DNA of 64,000 nt from positions 372,001-436,000 of the forward strand of contig CAVVGT010000007.1 in assembly GCA_963747775.1 (NCBI GenBank). The letters are read 5' to 3'. This document shows, one piece after another, positions 31,947-40,457 of the stretch (position 1 is its first letter; every line of letters begins with the position of its first letter). Source of the DNA: JAGVSZ01 sp963747775 (lineage in GTDB: Bacteria > Pseudomonadota > Gammaproteobacteria > Burkholderiales > SG8-39). A model generated the notes under the pieces. It was not told the DNA's origin. It saw nothing but the letters and a program-made list of their open reading frames with translations, and made no database searches. The translations under genes and the position numbers were made by a program.

Positions 31947-34756
31947 TGCGCATTCCGGCGACGCTCGGCACCCGCGTCGCGCGGCGCGTGCTCGGCCTTT
32001 TCCTGCTCTGCGCGCTGTTGCCGGTCGCGCTCACGATCGGCGTGTCCTATCGACAGATCCAGGGCGCGCTCGTCGACGAGCGCGTCGCTCAGCTCGGCCA
32101 GGCCGCGGAGGGCTACGGCACGACGCTCCTCGAGCGTTTGCATCTCGCCGAACAGCTCGCCCGTTCGCTCGCCGCCGCGTCCGAGTCGGTAGCCTCGTCG
32201 CGCGAAGGCCTGAGCCAGCACTTTCGCGCCGCCGCGATCGTCGTTCCGGGCGAAGCTCACCGCGCGCTCCTCGGCGGCGCGGAAATCCCGGCCGAGGTGC
32301 TCGCCGCTGCGTCCGATCCACGCGTGATTGCTGGCGAGCCGACGCTCCGCACGCCCACGGCTGCGGATGGTGCCCGCGGCGTGTGGCTCGTACGGGCCGT
32401 GGCGGCAGGCGATCCTGCACGCGGCGTCCTCGCCGTGGAGCTCTCCCCCACGTTCCTCTGGGGCACCGCGGACGAGCTGCCGTTCCTCACCGAGCTGTGC
32501 ATCCTCGACGCGAGCCGTGCCCCCTTGTATTGCACGGCGTCGCTGCCGGTTGACGCGCTCGACGGGATTCGGGAGCGACTCACCCGTGGGCCGGCCGGGC
32601 ACTACGCATGGCAGGACGCGGAAGACCGCTACATCTCGAGTTACCGAGAACTGTTCCTCGAAGCCAAGTTCCGTGCCGCAAGCTGGCCGATCGTCATGAG
32701 CCAGCCGGAGGAGCACGCGCTCGCGCCGACCCGCGCCGTCACACGGCTCGTCGTTCCGGTGGTGGTGCTCGGCCTGCTGGTCGCGGCCTTCCTCGGCCTG
32801 GTGCAGGTGCGCCGGACGATGGACCCGCTACAGCGGCTCACCGATGCGACCAAGCGCGTCGCAGCGCGCGACTTCGGCGCACGGCTCCCCGCCGACCGCG
32901 ACGACGAGTTCGGCGAGCTCGCGCGCGCATTCAACTCGATGTCGGAGCGGCTCGGGCGCCAGTTCCACGCGCTCGGCGCGCTCGCGCAGATCGACTCGGT
33001 GATCCTCTCGAAGGTCGACATCGACCGCATCGTCGCGATCGCGCTCGGGCGCATGAGAGAGGTGGTGCGCGCCGACTGGCGCGTCGTGCTCCTTGCCGAC
33101 GGCGCCGAGGAAGGACGCCTACAGGTGCATGCACCCGAGGGCCCGGCCGAATGGAATGGAGCCACGGAATCGCTCGTTCCTGCCGAGCTCGCGCGGCTCG
33201 CCGGCGCCGCACGAGGCAGCGTGATCGCGGCCGACGGCGCACCGCAATGGCTCGCGCCGCTCGTCCACGCCGGCGCTAACTCGATCTTCCTGCTGCCGAT
33301 CAGGCTCGAGGCGCGGCTCGCCGGTGCGATCGTGCTCGGCCACCGCGGTACGCTCGCGCCCGATGACGACGAGCTGCAGCTGGTTCAGGACCTCGGGGAT
33401 CGCGTCGCCGTCGCACTCGCCACCGCCGCGCGCGACCGGGAGCTCTACCGGCGCGCCCACTTCGATCCGCTGACGCGGCTGCCGAACCGGACGCTCTTCC
33501 TCGACGAGCTCGGGCGCGAGCTCGCGCGCGCCGAACGCCAATCGAAGCAGCTCGCAGTTCTGTTTGTCGACCTGGACGGCTTCTCCAACGTGAACGACAG
33601 CCTCGGCCACGCCGCCGGCGACGAGCTGCTCGTGCGCGCCGGCGAGCGCCTGCGGGCGTGCGTGCGCAAGGCCGACCTCGTCGCGCGCCTCGGCGGGGAC
33701 GAATTCATCGCGGTGCTGCCCGACATGCGCGAGGGCGCCGACGCCGCGACGGCCGCACAGCACATGATCGCTGCGCTCTCGCAGCCCTACGACATCGGAC
33801 ACGGCGACACCTTCGTCGCCGCGAGCATCGGCATCGCGATCTACCCTGCCGACGGCGCGAACGCGCAGGAGCTGCTGCGCCACGCAGACATGGCGATGTA
33901 CCGGGCGAAGGAGCGCGGCCGCGGCACTTTCGCGTTCTTCGAGGACGCGATGCACCGCGAGGCGCAGCGCCGCCTCGAGCTCGACCGCGAGCTTCGCCAG
34001 GCACTCGAGAACGAGGAATTCGTCCTCTACTATCAGCCCCAGCTCGATTTCCGCACCAACCGCATCGTCGGAGCCGAGGCGCTGATCCGGTGGCAGCATC
34101 CGACCCGCGGAATCGTCGCGCCGGGCCCCTTCATCAGCTTCGCCGAGGAGACCGGACTGATCGAGCAGATCGGCGAGTGGGCGTTGAACGCGGCGTGCGA
34201 ACAGTTCATGGTCTGGAAGCACGAAGGCGCGCCGATTGATCACGTGTCGGTCAACGTGTCGCCACGCCAATTCCGCCGCAAGGACTTCGCCGATTCGGTT
34301 GCGCGTGCGATCCAGGCCGCCGGCCTCGAGCCCGGTACGCTGCACTTAGAGATCACCGAGAGCGTGCTCGTCGACGATAGCGGCGCCGTCGACGCGACGC
34401 TCCAGCGATTGATCGAGGTCGGAGCGCGCCTGGAGCTCGACGACTTCGGCACCGGTTACTCCTCGCTCGCGTACCTGCAGCGGCTCCCGGTCGGCACGAT
34501 CAAGCTGGACCGCTCCTTCATCAAGGGCATCCCCACGAGCGACAACGCGCAGGCGATCGTGCGCGCGGCGATCGCGATGGTGCACGCGCTCAAGAAAGAA
34601 GTGGTCGCCGAGGGTGTCGAGACCGGCGAGCAGCTCGCGCTGCTGCGTGCATGGGGCTGCGATGCCATCCAGGGCTTCCACTTGAGCAAGCCGGTCCCCG
34701 CCGACGAATTCGTCGCGCTGCTGCACTCCGCGGCCCCCGCTCGCGCCTGCGCCTGA
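31946..34756 (+). CDS. Membrane GGDEF-EAL cyclic-di-GMP protein with HAMP and GAF
   Basis: A 936-residue sensor. An N-terminal helix (RVLGLFLLCALLPVALTIGV) and a second near residue 265 (LVVPVVVLGLLVAAFLGL) flank a periplasmic sensing region. Then come HAMP (VRRTMDPLQRLTDATKRVA), a GAF-like domain (about 350-490), GGDEF (RLGGDEFIAVLP, intact) and EAL (GAEALIRWQHP, intact). The inhibitory RxxD site (RKAD, five residues before GGDEF) is present. EAL metal/catalytic motifs ITESVL, DDFGTGYSSL and VVAEGVET are complete, so it may both make and degrade cyclic di-GMP. Coupling to a pseudopilin suggests control of surface attachment or secretion (inference). Confidence 0.94.
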   Translation: MRIPATLGTRVARRVLGLFLLCALLPVALTIGVSYRQIQGALVDERVAQLGQAAEGYGTTLLERLHLAEQLARSLAAASESVASSREGLSQHFRAAAIVVPGEAHRALLGGAEIPAEVLAAASDPRVIAGEPTLRTPTAADGARGVWLVRAVAAGDPARGVLAVELSPTFLWGTADELPFLTELCILDASRAPLYCTASLPVDALDGIRERLTRGPAGHYAWQDAEDRYISSYRELFLEAKFRAASWPIVMSQPEEHALAPTRAVTRLVVPVVVLGLLVAAFLGLVQVRRTMDPLQRLTDATKRVAARDFGARLPADRDDEFGELARAFNSMSERLGRQFHALGALAQIDSVILSKVDIDRIVAIALGRMREVVRADWRVVLLADGAEEGRLQVHAPEGPAEWNGATESLVPAELARLAGAARGSVIAADGAPQWLAPLVHAGANSIFLLPIRLEARLAGAIVLGHRGTLAPDDDELQLVQDLGDRVAVALATAARDRELYRRAHFDPLTRLPNRTLFLDELGRELARAERQSKQLAVLFVDLDGFSNVNDSLGHAAGDELLVRAGERLRACVRKADLVARLGGDEFIAVLPDMREGADAATAAQHMIAALSQPYDIGHGDTFVAASIGIAIYPADGANAQELLRHADMAMYRAKERGRGTFAFFEDAMHREAQRRLELDRELRQALENEEFVLYYQPQLDFRTNRIVGAEALIRWQHPTRGIVAPGPFISFAEETGLIEQIGEWALNAACEQFMVWKHEGAPIDHVSVNVSPRQFRRKDFADSVARAIQAAGLEPGTLHLEITESVLVDDSGAVDATLQRLIEVGARLELDDFGTGYSSLAYLQRLPVGTIKLDRSFIKGIPTSDNAQAIVRAAIAMVHALKKEVVAEGVETGEQLALLRAWGCDAIQGFHLSKPVPADEFVALLHSAAPARACA

Positions 34757-34805
34757 GCCGCCGCGCGACGGCGCTGCCCATGCCGTCGCGTATCCTTCCG
34801 GGCCG

Positions 34806-35711
34806 ATGTCGACCGTCGCGCTCATCCTTCCGGACTTCCTGCTGATCCTCGCCGGCTTCCTGCTGCGCCGCGCGACTCCGCTCGGCGCCGAGCTGTGGTC
34901 CGGGATCGAGAAGCTCACCTACTTCGTGCTGTTTCCCGCGCTGCTCTTCTACGCGAACGCGCGCACGCGCATCGACCTCGGCGCCGCGGCGCCACTGCTC
35001 GAGGTCGTGATCGCCGCGATCGTAGCCGGGATGGCGCTCGGCCTGACGGGAAAAGCGCTCTTCCGGCCGCCGCAGCCGGTGTTCGGCGCGGCGTTCCAGT
35101 GCGCGTTCCGGTTCAACTCCTACATCGGCCTCGCGCTCGCGGCGCGGCTCGCCGGCGAACCGGGCGTCGCGCTGATGGCGCTCGTGATCGGCGTCGCGGT
35201 GCCGATCGTCAACGCGGCCTCGGTCTGGGCGCTCGCGCGCGGACGGAGCGTGCACGTCGCGCTGGAGATGGCGACGAACCCGCTGGTCGTCTCGTGCGTC
35301 GCAGGCATCGCCTGGGGCGCGGCCGGGCTGCCGCTGCCCGATCTCGCCCAGGTCACGCTGTCGCGGATGGGCGGCGCGGCGATCGTTCTCGGCCTGCTCG
35401 CGGTCGGCGCCGCCCTTCATCCCGCGCTCGAACGCGCGCACGCCCCTTTCCTCGGGTGGATCCTCGCGGTGAAGCTGGTCGCGCTGCCCGCGGTTGTGTG
35501 GGGATTGAGCGGTGTCGCCGGCCTGACCCCGGCGGCGTTCACGGTCGCGCTCGTGTTCGCGGCGCTGCCGGCCGCACCCGCGGCCTACATCCTCGCCGTG
35601 CGCCTCGGGGGAGACGGCCGCACCGCGGCGACGCTCGTGTCCTACGGGGTGGCGGCGAGCCTGGTCACGCTGCCCCTTTGGCTTGCGGCTGCTAACGGCA
35701 CTTCAGGTTAG
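34806..35711 (+). CDS. AEC-family permease (auxin efflux carrier/malonate type)
   Basis: A 301-residue membrane protein with about ten helices in two five-helix halves: LILPDFLLILAGFLLRRA at the start, the YFVLFPALLFYANARTRI loop, FRFNSYIGLALAARLAG, then ILAVKLVALPAVVWGL and ALPAAPAAYILAVRLGGDG near the end. AEC carriers move small carboxylates such as malonate or malate. It is a single gene, converging with the small lipoprotein gene and overlapping it by 20 bases. Confidence 0.9.
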   Translation: MSTVALILPDFLLILAGFLLRRATPLGAELWSGIEKLTYFVLFPALLFYANARTRIDLGAAAPLLEVVIAAIVAGMALGLTGKALFRPPQPVFGAAFQCAFRFNSYIGLALAARLAGEPGVALMALVIGVAVPIVNAASVWALARGRSVHVALEMATNPLVVSCVAGIAWGAAGLPLPDLAQVTLSRMGGAAIVLGLLAVGAALHPALERAHAPFLGWILAVKLVALPAVVWGLSGVAGLTPAAFTVALVFAALPAAPAAYILAVRLGGDGRTAATLVSYGVAASLVTLPLWLAAANGTSG

Positions 35712-35919
35712 CGCCCGGCGCGGCGATCGGCTGAGTGCAGTCCTGCTCGCTGATCGGGCGGTCCGCGGCCATCGTCGGCGCCGGACGCCACGCGTCCTCC
35801 CAGAGCATCAGCGGCGAGCTGCGGTGCTGCACGTAGCCGCTCCCGTTCCCGGTGTAGACGTACGCGCAGCCCGCGAGCGCGGCCACGGCCAGGCACGGCG
35901 CGAGCCGCCCGATGCGCAT
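35692..35919 (-). CDS. Small lipoprotein, sister of the next gene
   Basis: A 75-residue secreted lipoprotein: signal peptide IGRLAPCLAVAALAGC with the lipobox LAGC at Cys18. The mature part is short (YVYTGNGSGYVQHRSSPL) and ends in DRPISEQDCTQPIAAPGANLKC. Its C-terminal pattern DR-I-x(2)-QDC-x-x-PIA-x(4)-NLKC recurs in the next protein upstream, pointing to a duplicated domain that may form a disulfide between its two cysteines. Function unknown. The two genes are separated by two bases. Confidence 0.72.
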   Translation of the reverse strand: MRIGRLAPCLAVAALAGCAYVYTGNGSGYVQHRSSPLMLWEDAWRPAPTMAADRPISEQDCTQPIAAPGANLKCR

Positions 35920-35921
35920 CC

Positions 35922-36329
35922 TCAGTCGCGCGCCGCGCCCTCGAGCTCGTGCAGCTCTTCGGGCGTCGCGCACTTGAGGTTGGCCGACCAGTTCGCGATC
36001 GGCTTCGAGCAGTCCTGCAGATTGATCGCCCGATCCTCGCGCATCCTCGCCGGTAGGCGCGGCGAGATGTTGTTGCCGGCCGCAAGGAAGCCGACGACCG
36101 CGACCGCCGCGAGCGCGTTCGCCGCCGCGGCGGAAAGCGCGATCGTCGCGGACACGAAGAGGCCACCGTCCGCGATCACGCGTATCCCCTCGACCGGCGG
36201 CACGACGATCGGCGGCGCCGGATGGGCCACGCCGCTCGTTCCGAACGACGAGACCATGTTGGAAGAACAGCCGGACGCGCCGATCAGGGCGGCGGCGAGC
36301 GCAGCGAGGAGACGAGCACGACGGATCAT
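35922..36329 (-). CDS. Lipoprotein with membrane helix and shared C-terminal motif
   Basis: A 135-residue protein with a signal peptide and lipobox (LIGASGCSSN, Cys21), a proline-rich linker (AHPAPPIVVPPVEG), a hydrophobic stretch (ATIALSAAAANALAAVAVVGFL) and a C-terminal DRAINLQDCSKPIANWSANLKC segment matching that of the gene just downstream. Function unknown. The pair may be anchored in the cell envelope. The gene is divergent from the NAPRTase-like gene. Confidence 0.72.
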   Translation of the reverse strand: MIRRARLLAALAAALIGASGCSSNMVSSFGTSGVAHPAPPIVVPPVEGIRVIADGGLFVSATIALSAAAANALAAVAVVGFLAAGNNISPRLPARMREDRAINLQDCSKPIANWSANLKCATPEELHELEGAARD

Positions 36330-36394
36330 CCCGCGATTGTATCGTCGCGCCCTTGTTAGAATGGCCCCCCCCGACCCTGAAGCGGAGGCCCGCG

Positions 36395-37615
36395 ATGCCG
36401 AAGCCCCTCGAGATCGTGCCCGCGAAGAAGGCGGAGTACGTGCACACCCGCACCGACAAGTACTTCACCAAGTCGCGCGAAGTGGTCGAGAAGTTCGGCG
36501 ACAAGACCGTCACCTACGGCGTGTTCATGCGCCGGCGCGTGATTTGCGCCATCAATCCGGCGATCGAGTGCCTGCGCGAGTACTACCCGGCCGACGCGGC
36601 GCCGCTCAAGGTCGCCCGGGCGTACGAGGAAGGCGCGTTCATCCCCGACCAGAAGCCGATGTTCACCTACACCGGCTCCTTTGCAAATCTGCTCGAGCTG
36701 GAGACGCTCATCCTGCAGCGCACCGGCGTCGCCTGCGTCTCGGCCTACAACGCCTACAAGATGGCGATGAATCTGCCGAAGACGCTGTTCATCGACATGC
36801 ACGCACGGCACGCGAGCGGCGACGACTTCAGCCAGCTTGCCGCCTACGGCGCGGCCGTCGGCAGCCGGATGGCGAAGCTGCACGGCGCGAACGGCTTCAT
36901 CGGAGCTTCCCAGGACCTCACCGCGCACTTCTACGGCATGGAGCGCGGCCTGGGCACGATGCCGCACGCGCTCGTCGGGTACGCGGGCTCGACGCTCCGC
37001 GCCGCGCAAATGTTCGTCGAGACGCACCCGAAGGACAACCTCACCGTCCTGGTCGACTACTACGGCCGCGAGTACACCGACGCGCTCGAGGTCTGCCGCT
37101 GGTGGTTCAATGACGTCCTCCCGCGCGACCCGAACGGCACGCGCACGCTGAGCCTCCGCGTCGACACCCACGGCGACCGCTTCGCCGAGGGGTTGACATA
37201 CGAGAGGTCGGTCGACGTCGTGGCCAACTGGTTGCACGTGCTGAACGAGTACGAGGCGGTGCGCATGGTGATGGGCGAGGAGGCGTTCGACGCCGATACG
37301 CTGAACGTGGTCAAGGACCGCGTGCGCCGGGTGCTCTTCGGCACGGGCGTGTCGCTGGCGAGCGTGATTCAGCTGCGCCAGAAGCTCGACGCCGCCGGCT
37401 TCAACGGCGCGAAGGTCGTGGCCTCCTCGGGCTTCAACCTGTTCAAATGCAAGATGTTCGGCAACGCCCGCGCGCCGGTCGACGCGATCGGGACCGGCTC
37501 GTTCATTCCCGACAACTACGGCGATACGTTCGCCACCGCCGACGTGTTCATGTACGACGGCGAGTTCGGGATCAAGCTCGGCCGCGAGAAGCTGTTCCAG
37601 GGACTAAAACCGTGA
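36395..37615 (+). CDS. Nicotinate phosphoribosyltransferase-like protein
   Basis: A 406-residue protein of the NAPRTase fold. The region GFIGASQDLTAHFYGM leading to GTMPHALVGY corresponds to the family's phosphate-binding and catalytic His segment; later VDYYGREYTDALEV, SLRVDTHGDRFAEGL, VVASSGFNLFKCK and DAIGTGSFIPDNY match the C-terminal NAPRTase/QAPRTase-like barrel. GGAGG precedes the ATG at 36395. It is coupled to a MetE-like gene (GTGA overlap), not to NAD genes, so the physiological substrate may not be nicotinate. A true PncB would be expected to run with NAD salvage genes. Confidence 0.82.
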   Translation: MPKPLEIVPAKKAEYVHTRTDKYFTKSREVVEKFGDKTVTYGVFMRRRVICAINPAIECLREYYPADAAPLKVARAYEEGAFIPDQKPMFTYTGSFANLLELETLILQRTGVACVSAYNAYKMAMNLPKTLFIDMHARHASGDDFSQLAAYGAAVGSRMAKLHGANGFIGASQDLTAHFYGMERGLGTMPHALVGYAGSTLRAAQMFVETHPKDNLTVLVDYYGREYTDALEVCRWWFNDVLPRDPNGTRTLSLRVDTHGDRFAEGLTYERSVDVVANWLHVLNEYEAVRMVMGEEAFDADTLNVVKDRVRRVLFGTGVSLASVIQLRQKLDAAGFNGAKVVASSGFNLFKCKMFGNARAPVDAIGTGSFIPDNYGDTFATADVFMYDGEFGIKLGREKLFQGLKP

Positions 37616-38653
37616 CGAGCCGAGCGGCCATCCTGTTTCCCACGACCCTCGTGGGCAGCTACCCTCAGCCCGAGTGGCTCATCGACCGCGCGAAGCTTGC
37701 GGGCCGGTTCCCGCCGCGCGTGCGCGCGCGGGAGTTGTGGCGCGTCGCGGAACCCTATCTCGCCGAGGCGCAGGACGACGCCACGATCATGGCGATCAAG
37801 GCGCAGGAGGAGGCCGGCCTCGACATCGTCACCGACGGCGAGATCCGGCGCGAGAGCTACTCGAACCGTTTCGCCACCGCGCTCGAGGGCGTGGACATCG
37901 ACAACCCGGGCACCGCGCTCGACCGCTCCGGGCATCCGAACCCGGTGCCGCGCGTCGTCGGCAGGATCCGCCGCATGCACCCGGTCGAGGTCGAGGACCT
38001 GAAGTTCCTCAAGCGCGCACACGACGCGCATGGTGAAGATCACCGTGCCCGGGCCGTTCACGATGTCGCAGCAGGCGCAGAACGCGTTCTACCCGAGCGA
38101 GGAGGCGGCGGCAATGGACTACGCTGCTGCGGTGAACGAGGAGATCAGCGATCTCTTCGCCGCCGGCGCCGACGTCGTGCAGATCGACGAGCCCTACATG
38201 CAGGCGCGGCCGGAGAAGGCGCGACAGTACGGGCTGAAGGCGCTCAATCGCGCGCTCGACGGCATCACCGGCACGACCGCGGTGCACATCTGCTTCGGCT
38301 ATGCGGCGATCATCCACACGCGACCGTCGGGGTACTCCTTTCTTCCGGAGCTCGCAGACTGCGGATGCAAGCAGGTGTCGATCGAGACCGCGCAGTCCAA
38401 TCTCGATTGCGCCGTGCTCACGAAGCTCGCGGGGAAGAAGGTCATGGTCGGCTGCATCGACCTCGAGGACCGGAACGTCGAGACGCCCGCCGCGGTCGTG
38501 GCGCGGATCAAGCGCGCCCTGCCCTTCGTCGCGAAAGAGGACGTCATCCTGGCACCGGACTGCGGGATGAAATACCTCCCGAGGGACGTGGCGTTCGGAA
38601 AAATGAAGGCGATGGTCGACGCGGCCCGCATTCTGCGGGCGGAGTTCGGCTGA
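37612..38653 (+). pseudogene. MetE C-terminal-like methyltransferase, frameshifted once
   Basis: Encodes a protein of about 346 residues like the zinc-binding half of cobalamin-independent methionine synthase. The first part (FPTTLVGSYPQPEWLIDRAK, DGEIRRESYSNRF) and second part (VKITVPGPFTMSQQ, VVQIDEPYMQ, VHICFGY, LAPDCGMKYLPR) are in different frames; the break is near 38028 and behaves as one extra base. Zinc ligands His/Cys in VHICF and Cys in PDCGMK are intact, and no stop codon interrupts either part. I think the gene is whole and the break is a sequence error. Standalone C-terminal MetE proteins use various methyl donors and acceptors. Confidence 0.75.
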
Positions 38654-39608
38654 TCACTCGACCTTGATGTTCGCGTCCTTGACGATCTTCGCGTACTTCG
38701 CGATCTCGTCCTTCACGTAGGCGGTAAACGCTGCCGGGCCCGAGCCATCGGGGATGAAGCCTTGCGCGGCGAGCTTCTCGCGCATCTCGGCCGACGTCGC
38801 CGCCTTCGCGGTCTCCGCCGCGAGCCGCTCGAGCACGTCCTTCGGTAGGCCGGGCGGCCCCCACAGGCCGTACCACGAAAGCATTTCGAAGCCCGGGAAC
38901 CCCGATTCCGCCACGGTCGGCACGTCGGGCATGTAGCCGATGCGCGCGCGACTCGTCACCGCCAGCGCCCTGAGGCGGCCGCCCTTCACGTGCGGGTACG
39001 ACGACGGTAGCGGGTCGGCGAGCGCGCTCACCTGCCCGCCGACGATGTCGGTCAGCGCGGGACCCGCGCCCTTGTACGGCACGATGAGGATCTGCGAGCC
39101 CCGCCTCGCGCTTGATCACCTCCTCGGTGAGGTGCCCGGCGGAGCCGAGGCCGGTGGTGGCGAACGTGTACTTGTCGGGGTTGGCGCGCACCAGGGCCAC
39201 GAATTCGCGCAGGTTCGACGCCGGCACGCTCGGATGCGCCGTCACGAGCAGCGGGACCGAGCCGATGTTCGCCACCGGCGTGAAGTCACGCTGCACGTCG
39301 TACGGCACGTTCTTCAGGAAGAGCGGGTTGATGACGAAGATCGACGCCTGCACGAGCAACGCGTAGCCGTCGGGCGCTGCCTTCGACACGAAATCGCTCC
39401 CGATCGTCCCGTTCGCCCCGGCGCGGTTGTCGACGATGAATTGCTGCCCGGTCTGTGCCGTGAGCTGCTGCGCGAGATTGCGCGCGACGACGTCGACCGT
39501 CCCGCCGGGCGGGTACGGGACGACGATGCGCACGGGCTTGGCCGGATACTGTGCGTGCGCCGCGCCTGCGAGCGCGAGCGCGGCGAGCGCCCAGATCAGT
39601 CGCTTCAT
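38654..39608 (-). pseudogene. Bug-family receptor, frameshifted once
   Basis: A Bug/TctC-type periplasmic receptor of about 317 residues. Signal peptide KRLIWALAALALAGAAHAQ, then YPAKPVRIVVPYPPGGTVD and IGSDFVSKAAPDGYALL; in another frame VPYKGAGPALTDIVGGQV to the C-terminus. The break at about 39095 fits one extra G in a GGGG run (GAG GCG GG[G] CTC GCA G). Convergent with the MetE-like gene, with their stops adjacent. It follows an SDR gene on the same strand, an arrangement also seen at 51 kb. Likely functional if the extra base is an error. Confidence 0.8.
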
Positions 39609-39621
39609 GGTTTGTCCTTTC

Positions 39622-40401
39622 TCAGAAGACTCCCGGGTAGCCCCCGCCGTCCACGAGCAGGCTCTGACCGGTGATGTAGCCCGCCTGGGCCGAGCACAGG
39701 TAGGCGCACGCCGCGCCGAGCTCGGCCGGGTCGCCATAGCGCTGCGCCGGGTTCCCGCGCGCACGCTCGGCCCAGATCTCGTCGAAGGTGCGGCCGGCGA
39801 TGGCGACGAGCCCCTCGACGTGGCGCCGCTGCGCATCGCTCGCGAAGATCCCCGGCAGGAGGTTGTTGATCGTCACGTTGTGCTTCACCGTCTGCCGCGC
39901 GAGCCCCGCGACGAAGCCGATCAGCCCGGCCCGGGCGCCGTTCGAAAGCGGCAGATCGCGTTGCGGGCTCTTCACGCTGCGCGACACGACGTTCACGATG
40001 CGGCCGAAGCGCCGCGCAATCATGCCATCCACCGTGCGCCGCATCAGCTCGATCGGCCCGAGCATCATGTCGTCGGCCGCGGCGATCCAGTCCGCGCGCG
40101 CGTAGTCGCGGAAGTCGCCCGGCGGGAAACCCTCGGCATTGGTGACCAGGATGTCGGGCGCCGGGCATGCCGCGAGCGCTGCCTCGCGGCCCGCGGAGGT
40201 GCGGAAGTCGGCGGCGACCGGCATCGCCCTGCTTTCCGTCTCGTCGCGGATCCGTGCCGCCGCGTGCGCCAGCCGCTCGGGATCGCGCGCCACGATCGTG
40301 ATCTCGACGCCTTCGCGCGCGAGCGCGAGCGCGCACGCGTGACCGAGCCCGCGGCTCGCGCCCATTACGAGCGCCCGTCTGCCGGCGATACCGAGATCCA
40401 T
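39622..40401 (-). CDS. SDR-family oxidoreductase
   Basis: A 259-residue short-chain dehydrogenase/reductase. The cofactor loop is MGASRGLGHACALAL, the strand ILVTNAEGFPPGDF stands for the usual NNAG, and the catalytic region is VNVVSRSVKSPQRDLPLSNGARAG, in which the usual Tyr-x-x-x-Lys is replaced by Asn-Gly-Ala-Arg. The loss of both Tyr and Lys is odd and may mean altered or no redox activity; divergent SDRs with this change occur beside 3-oxoacyl reductase-like genes. Only this gene escapes the frameshifts of the 38-44 kb segment. It is 13 bases from the Bug receptor gene. Confidence 0.82.
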   Translation of the reverse strand: MDLGIAGRRALVMGASRGLGHACALALAREGVEITIVARDPERLAHAAARIRDETESRAMPVAADFRTSAGREAALAACPAPDILVTNAEGFPPGDFRDYARADWIAAADDMMLGPIELMRRTVDGMIARRFGRIVNVVSRSVKSPQRDLPLSNGARAGLIGFVAGLARQTVKHNVTINNLLPGIFASDAQRRHVEGLVAIAGRTFDEIWAERARGNPAQRYGDPAELGAACAYLCSAQAGYITGQSLLVDGGGYPGVF

Positions 40402-40457
40402 GTCGGACGCTTGTCGTTGGTCGCATTCTCATTTGCTAGACTGGCCGCGGTCAAATC

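Noticed and set aside
34806..35711. Sulfite exporter role for the AEC permease
   Set aside because: It is separate from the sulfonate operon on the other strand and lacks TauE/SafE features.
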